From positions 14,136,001 to 14,200,000 of the forward strand of contig JAFFJZ010000010.1 in NCBI GenBank assembly GCA_018340375.1: a DNA stretch of 64,000 nt, in the 5' to 3' direction. How positions within the stretch are numbered: position 1 is the stretch's first letter; each line of letters opens with the position of its first letter. A model generated the notes under the pieces. The model saw only the letters and a program-made list of their open reading frames with translations, was not told where the DNA came from and made no database searches. A program made the translations under genes and the position numbers. Below are positions 55,650 through 64,000 of this stretch, in pieces. The stretch comes from Gonatopus flavifemur (taxonomy: Eukaryota; Arthropoda; Insecta; Hymenoptera; Dryinidae).

Positions 55650-56384
55650 ACAGACGACACTAGCAGCCTAATTAACATTACTATAAAAGGTGGTGAACTG
55701 AATACATTTCTAACATTGCATATTGGAATTCATTTCCTCAACTCAAAAGCATATAATTGTATGAGTACATCTGAGATGCTTGGTGTGATAAGAGAAAAAG
55801 TCTTCCAACCAAAGAGGAATACGCTAAATTATAATGTGAACAATGGATTGGAGTTTTATTGACGAAGTCAATATTAGTATTCTAAAATTAACAGAGTGAG
55901 AAGTATGGTAACAATAAAGGGATGTAATAGTCGAGAAATTAACGAAAAAAACCAAAATCCAAAGTTGAATTTACATTTCATCCATGTCAGGGTTGACATT
56001 AACTAAAAAAAGACAATGTAAAAAGCCGGGTGCATTAAATACAAATGAAAATCGGGAGTAATCTTGAAAACAGAATTGAAAGGAAGACAATGACACAAGA
56101 TAAAGAAGAACAATAGCACAAATCATTATTCTTAAATATGATGATGTTAAAAAAAGCTATGACATTCAATGAAGAATGACAAAAAAAGAGGTTGGCAGAC
56201 AACCTATTGCTGGTAGATCCTCGAAGGTGTTGAAAAACTTATCGAAGATGAAGTGATCATTAATCAATAGCCCATAATACTGAGAGAGTAAAGTGGGAAA
56301 AAGGAACGAGAAATTCTATGATCTAGTGATACCTTCCTGGATAGAGAGATAATTCGACTTGCCACCTTGTGGCAAGGTTAACGG
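55650..56384. other. unannotated stretch
   Basis: AT-rich, no gene or repeat recognised. Confidence 0.35.
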
Positions 56385-56527
56385 AAGGTTCTCAGTTTAC
56401 ACACGACAAGGATACAAGCTTACAAAACCCTTGCTACCCTTGGTAGCAACCTCACCTTGACAAGGTTGTTAATAACAAACCAAAGCAATCGAATGGCACG
56501 TCTGACAAGCTTTTGACAAGCTTAAAT
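56385..56527 (-). repeat. dispersed repeat family C, copy 2
   Basis: The reverse complement carries gtttgttattaacaaccttg, gaggttgctacc, ttttgtaagcttgtatcctt and gtcgtgtgtaaac, the series seen at 2,255-2,395. An aagcttttgacaagctta palindrome lies at the right edge. Confidence 0.6.
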
Positions 56528-56916
56528 CTGCCATCCAAAGCAAGAAAACCGTAAGTCGCATTTTTGACGAAAATGAATTTTTCATATCATTTTGATCGTG
56601 AAAAAATTCTGCATTCTACTGTGTTTTTCATTTTGAAAAAAAAACTGATCACTTTTCCAATAAGTACGAAGAAATTGATCAAATTTGAAACGTTTGTAGA
56701 GAAAAAATCGTAACTAACACAAAAATGGGAAGGCTATAATACTTCAATAGTCTATAAACTTCAATGGCGAACCATTTCTAGAGTGTATAGTATACCCTAG
56801 AAATGGTTTTCCATTGAAAAATGATTTGTTCTATTGATTTTGAAAGAAAACAGTTTTTCTTGATTTTTTCGAACTCCAGTCAAATGCACTTACGGTCTTC
56901 CTGCTTTGGATGGCAG
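56528..56916. mobile_element. 389-bp MITE with ctgccatccaaagca ends
   Basis: ctgccatccaaagcaagaaa then accgtaagt at the left pairs with the complement ctgccatccaaagcaggaag then accgtaagt at the right, about 37 bp in all. The centre pairs cttcaatggcgaaccatttc with gaaatggttttccattgaa. No target duplication is evident. Confidence 0.8.
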
Positions 56917-57112
56917 GAATTTTATCTGGGAGCTCCATGGAAATTGTACGAACAATCCCATGTTATTTATCTAGTGAACAATCGTGGAAAAAGCCTCTTT
57001 TTAGAGCTACTAGAACTGGCAATGTCCAACCAAAAGATATCTTCGAGTTCACTTTTGTCTTTGAGCGCTCTTTGAAAAGGATGTGAGCTCGAAATTATCT
57101 TTTGGTCGCATA

Positions 57113-57210
57113 GAAAGAAATTCTTGGCTATATCAGCTAAATTTGGGTTCTTAGAGCTCAATATTTCAGCATCCACAGGACAGCTAATTCCTCAGCAACC
57201 CTAGCTAAAA
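57113..57210 (+). mobile_element. tagct-type element, left part, interrupted by a LINE
   Basis: agaaagaaattcttggctat, atcagctaaattt, aatatttcagcatccaca and gacagctaattcctcagcaa match 61,800-61,905 in order. The sequence breaks at agctaaaa, where the LINE fragment begins, and resumes at 57,890. Confidence 0.65.
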
Positions 57211-57889
57211 CTTAGTTTTATTTTAATATAAGCATAATATAAGCAAGACTCAAAATTACATTTTACATGTCACGTATAGCTCCATATAGAGATGTTCTAA
57301 AGCGCAGTAAAGAAGACTGAAACAAAACAAATGGTAGATCCAAAGGATTACTCAGATTACATACACGCGTAATTGGGTCAGAGCATCCAAATTTAGATCT
57401 GCACAATATAGGCCTGAATAATGGCACCTTTCTTAGAGATCTGTTTGGAACATTGAAATTAATTAATTCTAAAATTGATTGGCAGTTAATAAAACCGTTA
57501 ATAATTTTGTACAAAAAAAAATCACTAAATCATATTCTTCGCTTTTCCAAAGATGGAATGTTCGAAATCCTTCAAATATGACTATAGTCATGATCACTAA
57601 TCCTCAAAAGGACAACTACACTGATACGCAGCGAATCGCAGAAATTTCTGTTGAACACGCTCCATTTTCGTCATGTCTTTTTTAAGGTGTGGCGACCAGA
57701 TCACAGACGCATACTCTAAATGTGGCCTTACAAACGAAGAATACAGAACCCTTAGTGTTTTCACATTATCGAAGTTATACGCAAAACGCTTAATAAAACC
57801 AATAGATCGAAGCGCAGAATTTGAAACTCTATTAATATGTTCAGAAAAATCAAGTTTACTATCAATAGTAACTCCGAGAAAGTTGGCAA
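57211..57889 (-). mobile_element. jockey-like LINE 3' fragment with 8-bp duplication
   Basis: The fragment is a 5'-truncated non-LTR element reading right to left. The word agctaaaa lies on both sides (57,203-57,210 and 57,890-57,897), and the host tagct element continues across it, which fixes the boundaries. The 3' end is AT-rich (ttatattaaaataaaac) rather than a microsatellite, unlike the RTE element. Confidence 0.78.
57263..57889 (-). pseudogene. jockey-like LINE reverse transcriptase C-terminal remnant
   Basis: The minus strand reads NFLGVTIDSKLDFSEHINRV, then RSIGFIKRFAYNFDNVKTLR, SSFVRPHLEYASVIWSPHL and KMERVQQKFLRFAAYQC, the usual post-catalytic segment of jockey-superfamily reverse transcriptases. 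After frameshifts near 57,520-57,600 (LEKRRI region) it continues as LYKIINGFINCQSILELINF and NVPNRSLR to a stop at 57,263. The catalytic FADD region is upstream of the truncation and missing. At least two frameshifts show it is dead. Confidence 0.85.
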
Positions 57890-57897
57890 AGCTAAAA

Positions 57898-58180
57898 ATG
57901 TTGCTGCAGCAGCAGCTAAAATATCATTCTAAGAGTTAAAAAAAACTGGGGAGGTCGACCTCACGGCGAGGTTGAATACCGATTGAAGCAAATTCGTATT
58001 CAATCATTGCGATTAATATTCAATTGACTCAACCACGTGGTGAGGTTTGCCGTATCCATTCTCGCCGTGGGGATGACTTCTTAGTTTCTTTTCAGTGTGC
58101 TCAACTCACAGCTCATTACTTTTCTCCGGGTGGACATTGGTCAGCGCTAAGGACTCTAAGAAGAGACTCTCTTTAAATTG
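57898..58180. repeat. tail of tagct element and a ctcacggcgagg inverted repeat
   Basis: atgttgctgcagcagcagct resumes the tagct element after the LINE. Then gaggtcgacctcacggcgag and caaccacgtggtgaggtttg with ctcgccgtgggga form a loose inverted repeat (57,950-58,075). No gene is seen. Confidence 0.45.
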
Positions 58181-58184
58181 TCAT

Positions 58185-58315
58185 TCTAATAGCTAAGATA
58201 GCTAAAAATATTGCTGCAACAGCTAAATTTTTGCTACTATAGCAGTAACTTTTAATGGCAAAGTTAAAAAATAGCTTCTACAGCTAATTTTTTAGCTATC
58301 AACCACATAATTTTC
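58185..58315. mobile_element. tagct-type hairpin element, worn
   Basis: aatagctaagatagctaaaa, attgctgcaacagctaaatt and aatagcttctacagctaatt with ttttagctatc form pairing arms. The terminal CACGGAG tips are lost. Confidence 0.5.
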
Positions 58316-58319
58316 TTTC

Positions 58320-59870
58320 GATGCATAAATCGTAATAAAATCATAAGAAATATGAAATAAGAAGTTTCACAACAAAATTCAAATGCTATATTTTCTGTGG
58401 GGAGTTTGTGTTAGCACCATTGAATGTGATCAAAAGTATAGAGTTCAATGAATTCAACATTCAATTCAGAATTAACGATCCCAAAACATGAAACGATGAT
58501 GATTTTGATTTGATGAACAGTTTCCTGATGAGGTTTTTGAGGAACCTGAACAAAATCGGCGTTACCCTGATCCAGAATGGTTGGAGAATTGCATTTCTGA
58601 ATGAAAATTAGATATCATTCATCTAAAATTCCTTAATTACATATTACGTCTGTAAAACTTTTGTCATCTCAATTGAATCAAATCAATCGGGCGTAAGTCA
58701 TTTGTTTATGCATCAACAGAGCCTCTTTTTCATCCTAATTTGGTCGAACAACTGAGAAGAACGACAGGAATTTTCATAAAAATTATTCTATACAATTATT
58801 TTACATATGTCCGATTCTACATAAAACAGATTTTCGTTGAATTCTGAGTTACAAGCACGGAATATATGTATTCTGTGATTCCGACCAAACGACTTTGCGG
58901 TTGGAGTTTGGGTTGTGGTTTCAGGGAGAGGGAAACAAAGAGGACCGGAGTACTTCTGTCCATCTTCATGATTTCAATTCAAGTTCTTAAAAATCAGGCT
59001 TCGCGCAGGATAATGCTTGTACAGAATCGTCCTCGTGCAAAGTAATAATCCTATAGAATAATACAGCTCGATACATGTACCCTCGAAAATGTCACGAATT
59101 AACGATTTTCCTCTGGCAATGTTATGAATACGCCAAATTTCTTGAATTTCATAGAAACTTTGTTTAGTTTCAGAATTATCTCCAACCTATAGGGTCTTCT
59201 AAGTGCCTTATTCGAAATATCTCTCCAGAATGCTGAAAAAATCGATTCCTCCGATCAGTTACGTAATCTCTCACCCTCAAAGATATCATTGACACCTCTG
59301 AAATTGTGTGATATGACGAAAACAATGAAATCGTTGCAACATAATTAAATGCTCTGATAATGTTTGTCGAAAACTTTCATTGCTCGCAATCATGTTATGT
59401 TTATTTCTTCTCCTCTCGACAAAAGTGAAATTGAGAGTAGATATATAATGAATGCGAACAATGCAATGAAGCGGAAGATTGATTTACTGTTTTGGTAATA
59501 AATCGAGTCGGAGATGGTGGCGCTCAATGCAGCGAAATTTGGCAGTCATCGTACTCATTTGAATTGTGTATGCCAATTGTCGGTACACAGATTTACAAGC
59601 ACATATCTCTCTCGCATAGCGATTGATCTTTAGTGTGACGTCGTTGGATGTGGAAACTATCGATTTAAATTCCGTTATACCAGGTTTCGAGAAACTAATT
59701 GCTCTTCAATTATCATAATTGTAAAGATTTCTTATGGAAAATTTCATATATATTTTTGTATTTAAAAAATCCTATAAATTCACTGAACGTGTCCTGTCGA
59801 TGTGTCGCAAAAACCCTTTGAAAAATTTGAAAAGAGAAATTTTTCATATATTTTCATGTGAAAATTCCTA
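58320..59870. other. unannotated stretch
   Basis: Mostly unique-looking DNA. A 32-codon acidic frame at about 58,515-58,610 (FDEQFPDEVFEEPEQNRRYP and on) lacks a start and a splice context and is not called. Confidence 0.35.
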
Positions 59871-60091
59871 CACGGAGAGAAATTTGTAGTTAAATTTACT
59901 ATGTTATTATTGTTCCCGAGGAACAGACTGAACTATGACGGGTTCCCCCATAAAACATAGTAAATATGATCAGCATTCTATTGTTGTACCATAGTAAAAA
60001 TATGCCCTTCATAGTAAAATCCGACAGAATTCAGTCTGTTCCTCGGGAACAATAATAACATGGTAAATTTAACTACAAATTTCTCTCCGTG
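59871..60091. mobile_element. 221-bp TA-flanked hairpin with near-perfect arms
   Basis: cacggagagaaatttgtagt, taaatttactatgttattat and tgttcccgaggaacagactg at the left are mirrored at the right with one or two changes. TA flanks both ends (59,869-59,870 and 60,092-60,093). A second inner pair (acatagtaaatatg and accatagtaaaaatatg) lies in the loop. High arm identity indicates recent origin. Confidence 0.9.
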
Positions 60092-60093
60092 TA

Positions 60094-61020
60094 TGCATTA
60101 CATGGAAATGCGTTTTCTATGCCAAAAAAAGAGTAGCAAAAGGGAATAGTCAGAACCTTTCTCTTACAGTGTGAATTTATTACAATAAACCAGTGATATG
60201 GTTGCAGCAAACTGATTTATTCCTTGACTACATTTAGATTGTTTTACAAAGATTTGTTCGAGTAAATGGAATTGGTCCTGCGTCTTTGATTGCCCTAGTA
60301 CCACTGACTTGTAATTTAATCTGGATGGGGTGTATACGGAAAAATCGTTATGACGAATTGAAGAGGTGAGCGCCATTTGCATTCCGGGCTGAATACTCAA
60401 TTTTTAGCGGCAAATTTAAACTTCATAAATATGTTTCCAGGGAAATATATTTTCTATATTCATAGAATCATCAAATTATCAATTTATTCTCCCCAATTAT
60501 TTCCGATATTGTTTCAAGTTCATTTTATATCAGACATAATGATCTACTGTTATTTATCATTGAGTTTTTCTAATTTGAAAGGAGAAAACAAATATCTCAA
60601 ATAATTAAACAGTTTTAAATGATTCAAACTGTAATCAACTATTCTTTCACAGAATTTTTCATCATATATCGCACAATAATAACGATTAATATTAATATAC
60701 TTCACAAAACATATCGATAGCATTCAAATTTGCCGCACAAAATGAACATTTCGCCCGGAATACAAATGGCTGCTCAGAGTCTTCCATCTTAAGTTTCATA
60801 ACAATTGAAAAAAATTCTGAATCCTCAGGATGATTCCTGCGACACATTTTCATGGAAATTAAAGAACGATCTCTTTTTATCCCAGATCGTCCTTTTACAA
60901 ATCTATGCGTCGAACATAATATGGGAGTAACAATGTCAGAAATAAACGAATCAAAAGTTTATATCTAATAATGATAATCAAGACAACACCCTAAGTATCT
61001 TCATTTATTAATTTGAGAAT
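60094..61020. other. unannotated stretch
   Basis: AT-rich, unique-looking, no gene recognised. Confidence 0.35.
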
Positions 61021-61160
61021 AAATGCATTGCGGTAAAACACGTAGTTATGCGTTTTACACACGTCATCACGGCGACAACGTATAAAAGGAAAAGTGCGAC
61101 CCATTGTGATGATTCTATTTGAACGCACAGTAGCGTGCGGATCTGAGGGAGAGAACGTTT
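61020..61160 (+). promoter_or_regulatory. candidate TATA promoter
   Basis: TATAAAAGG at 61,081-61,089 is an ideal TATA box. Upstream lie gtaaaacacgtagttatg with its partner gcgttttac (an imperfect palindrome) and cacgtcatcacggcgac (CRE-like tcatcacg). Downstream the sequence is locally GC-richer with CpG (gaacgcacagtagcgtgcgg). A start of transcription would be expected near 61,110, but no classic TCAGT initiator is at the exact spacing (acagtag is at 61,128). Confidence 0.4.
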
Positions 61161-61217
61161 CAGTAGAATCATAACGTATTATACGCCGTAAATGTTTATG
61201 AAATAATTAAACTTCTG

Positions 61218-61231
61218 ATGATTTACCTATC
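61218..61231 (+). CDS. possible mini first coding exon behind the TATA box
   Basis: An ATG at 61,218, about 137 bp after the TATA box, opens MIYLSFCTG, then GTGAGAATC gives a good 5' splice donor. A short first exon coding the start of a hydrophobic signal peptide is common in secreted and cuticle protein genes of insects. Unspliced, the frame ends after 32 codons. No downstream exon can be recognised, so this remains a hypothesis. Confidence 0.22.
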
Positions 61232-61234
61232 ATT

Positions 61235-61799
61235 CTGCACGGGTGAGAATCAAATCAAATCCTTGTTTTTTTTCACCCTCTTTCACATCGTATTGAGTCA
61301 AAGTTCATGTGTTTGAATTTTATTTCGTGTGCGGACATCAACGAGTTAAGAAGAGGTTTGCTTGTTTTCACCTCAAAACAAGCTGCCGACCGGAGGAGAG
61401 TAAACACTCCCTCATGGAGGGTTGTTCAATTCATTGAATATGGCATTTTTGGTTACAAAATCTTTTTTATTCGTTTTATGAATGACCACCTCATGCTCAT
61501 CTCTGCTTCAAAAATTTTATTACAACCAATTTACAAAATTTGATCGAAAATTACTTATTGATACAATTCTTATTCAACATCATCTCACAGATATTTCCGA
61601 ACCAGTCTGATTCAAAATACGCATCTAATTTATGCCCTATGATTCTTATTCATCGCGAATTAGACATTTTAGGCGTGCGATTATTTCTTATTGCAATCCG
61701 TTTGTTTGTCCGGAATTTGCATCCAAATCGGCTTATACGGGTTTTAATCAGATTGTTCAAGCAGAGGCAGTTTTGCTCTAATACAAATCGAGGCACTCG
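61235..61799. other. unannotated stretch downstream of the TATA site
   Basis: Two open frames (61,307-61,543 and 61,540-61,827) have no recognisable motif. The second runs into a tagct repeat, so neither is called. Confidence 0.35.
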
Positions 61800-61910
61800 A
61801 AGAGAAATTTTTAGCTGTATCAGCTAAATTTTAGCTATTCTAGCTAAATATTTCAGCATCCACATGACAGCTAATTTGTTGGCAACAGTAGCTAAAAAAA
61901 TTGCTCTCCT
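61800..61910 (+). mobile_element. tagct-type element, uninterrupted copy
   Basis: agagaaatttttagctgtat, cagctaaattttagctattc, aatatttcagcatccacatg and acagctaatttgttggcaac. It matches 57,113-57,210 plus 57,890-57,930 and so serves as the empty-site reference for the LINE insertion there. Confidence 0.65.
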
Positions 61911-63679
61911 CCACACTGCTGATTACTGTTTTTTAATGAATGATCTGGAAAGTTTATATGAATGCTTAGACAGAAGTATTACAGCAGCATCGAAATGTTT
62001 TCCACGTTCATATCGATGATTGCACAGATTTGGTTATTATCAATTCCCCCTGCAAAGCGTCGTTCATCTTTTAATGAAAAGTCCAAAACAATCATGACTT
62101 TGTTCTCCTTCTAAACTTCGTCGCCATGTACAGCACGTAACTTTTCATGAGCGCACGATGCGCGCGAACTCTACCTTATGCGAAAGTAAAAAGGCACGAT
62201 ACAACGATAATACTTGCAAAAGTCCTAAACAAAACTTGCTCATTCGAGCGATACAATTTCTTTTCACTGAATTTCAATCGAACTTCTTAACATTATATGA
62301 AAGTACACAAGTCAAAGGGTTTTTATACGTAAATATAATCGATGAAAACCTCAATTACTAAGTTGTTGAACCAATAATCCAACCTATTATTCCTATGTAC
62401 AATCAGTTGCGTTACACTGGATCGGAAGTATTTGAACTTCTTGAATCAACTTGACTCGATTTACGAAGTTTCATATTTTTTTATTGGTGATGAATATAAA
62501 TGAGTATCCTTATCGTAGAGATTGTTCTTCAATAAATGAAGGAATTTAATAGTCTGGTGGATCAGAAAAAGTATCACATGATGGGTAACTTCTTTTTTTT
62601 GCAACATTGCAGGATCTTTCCCCCTTTCTTTTCAGTTGAAGTATCCACTTCTCAATGGAAAGTGGGAAGAAAAGTGATCTTCACGGTACAAAGACATTCA
62701 TAACTTCAATTAAAAAGAAACGGAATACAGTACATACAGGAAAATTTTGGTTATTCTATTACATTATGCAAAACTCTTCAGAAAAAGTGAGTGTAACTTT
62801 TTAAAATCATTTATTCTGACTTTACATTGAATTGAAACTGTTGATAAATGTTCAAGAAATTCATCTGACATTGAACAAAAATCTTTCTAGAAAACAATTG
62901 ATTCTAAAAATCTATTTGAAAGAAAACAAAATTATAATGAAAAGAATCATAAAGAAATGTAAATAAAGTATGTGATGTTTTATATCCTTAATAACATCCA
63001 GACATGTTGCAATGAAAGTTTCCATACCATGATCACCACTCCAAATACTGTTTTTTTTTTATAGTGTGCTCGTTCGTGAATTCACCAAGCGTCTAACATT
63101 TTCACATTTTAAGAAGGAAATTTTTGTTCTGACAGTTAGCCTGATCATTATCGCTTCTGAAACTAGCGATTTCACTCAGGATTTTTCACAGTTTTACCGA
63201 ATTTTGAATATGCGGCGGAATATATCAGCCTACAGACAGAATAATTATGAACCCGGCACTGACGATAAATCATTATAGTTTTATCTGAATTTAAAAAAAC
63301 AACAATTTTCTCTCAGTAGAAGATTTTAGCTCGTGATTTGTTAGCAAAGTTGGAAAGAAAAAGTCAAATTTTAGTAAACTTTCGCAACTCATCCCCTCAT
63401 AAAGTAAAGTGTGAATAATGAAATCAAAAGTCATCCTGGTCAAAAAAGTCTATTGGATCTTATTAGTTTGATGCAAACTTTGCAACGCTCCATGACCATT
63501 CAAACTCGTTTAAACCTATTAAAAACCGGTTTTTTTATTTGTTGAATGAGTTTGAATAATTAACTACCAATGCAAAATTTGTATTAGGTAAATAAGATTC
63601 AATAGAATAATTTTTTTATCAGGGTAGAAAAATCCTATTTAGAAAAAATTTGCAAAATTCCATTGAAATCGCTACAATG
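61911..63679. other. unannotated stretch
   Basis: No gene, RNA or repeat is recognised. Short poly-T and poly-A runs only. Confidence 0.35.
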
Positions 63680-63890
63680 CACGGAGAAAAAAATTTGATG
63701 CCACAACTAACTGGATCGCTGAGAGTGCAACATGATTAACTAAGACAGCAAATTTTTTTCTGTGCTAGCAAAATTTTCACTCTGAATAGCAAACAAATTT
63801 TGCCGAAGGAGTCAACATTTTTTGCTTTCTCAACTAAAACTAAGCAAATAGATTGCTGTCCACAGCAAAAGAAAACATGATTCCTCTTCA
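63680..63890. mobile_element. hairpin element, CACGGAGAAA left end, incomplete
   Basis: cacggagaaaaaaatttgat at 63,680 is the standard tip. agcaaatttttttctgtgct, tagcaaacaaattttgcc and actaagcaaatagattgctg give partial arms. No matching right tip is seen before the window ends. Confidence 0.5.
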
Positions 63891-64000
63891 AGTGTTTGCT
63901 TCAAACCTGCAAGCAGCAACAAATATAGGATCATAAATTCTGTCATATATCGAAAATAAATTATACCAAGATGATACTGTTGGTTTTCTCAAACATGAAA

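Noticed and set aside
58515..58610. 32-codon acidic frame FDEQFPDEVFEEPEQNRRYP and on
   Set aside because: It has no start codon or splice acceptor context and is too short to judge.
1..64000. Endogenous virus or toxin genes
   Set aside because: No capsid, polymerase, envelope or toxin motif was recognised in any frame. The only replication-type proteins are transposases and LINE reverse transcriptases.

Overview
The window is eukaryotic, AT-rich, intron- or intergenic-type DNA, most likely from an insect. The evidence is mariner (D,D34D) transposases, a hAT transposase tail, an RTE-clade LINE with an (ATG)n tail, a jockey-like LINE tail, many TA-, TTAA- and 8-bp-duplicating non-autonomous elements, and insect-style TATA and CpG/GA-rich promoter-like patches. 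CpG-containing words are not obviously depleted, which fits Hymenoptera among others, but the species cannot be named from the sequence. No intact host protein-coding gene is visible. Nearly every recognisable coding stretch is a decayed transposase or reverse transcriptase.

Layout. 1-4.6 kb: diverged repeats, including a 158-bp tandem block, and a TA-flanked hairpin element. 5.1-7.0 kb: a dead irritans-like mariner with a hAT-type MITE inside it, followed by a second hAT-type MITE with a perfect 8-bp duplication. 7-12 kb: degenerate repeats. 13.1-16.1 kb: a hAT relic split by a nearly intact mariner. 16-20 kb: small dispersed repeats and a TTAA element split by a hAT-like insert. 20.7-23.9 kb: a hAT-like element containing a TTAA element containing a TA hairpin, then a second TTAA element made largely of chained hairpins. 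25.6-26.9 kb: an ancient roughly 125-bp tandem array. 27.8-30.7 kb: a 5'-truncated RTE LINE with a 10-bp target duplication, interrupted by a shorter copy of its own family. 33-44 kb: a dense field of foldback elements and one unusual TTAA-bounded element (41,867-43,705) that carries two different internal tandem arrays. 44.8-48.2 kb: a CpG- and GA/CT-rich patch that looks like a host promoter and 5' region, ending in a possible first coding exon with a strong splice donor. 48-64 kb: mostly unique DNA with scattered MITEs, a jockey-like LINE fragment, a mariner fragment, and a TATA-containing promoter-like site near 61.1 kb.

How the parts relate. The layers of insertion can be read from target-site duplications. 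In one case a hairpin sits exactly in the TA of another element's terminal repeat, which defines both elements. The most distinctive signals are the array-bearing TTAA element with paired YY1/Pho-like motifs, the family of hairpins that share a CAC-N-GAG-A-rich terminus but have unrelated stems, and the two candidate host gene starts.
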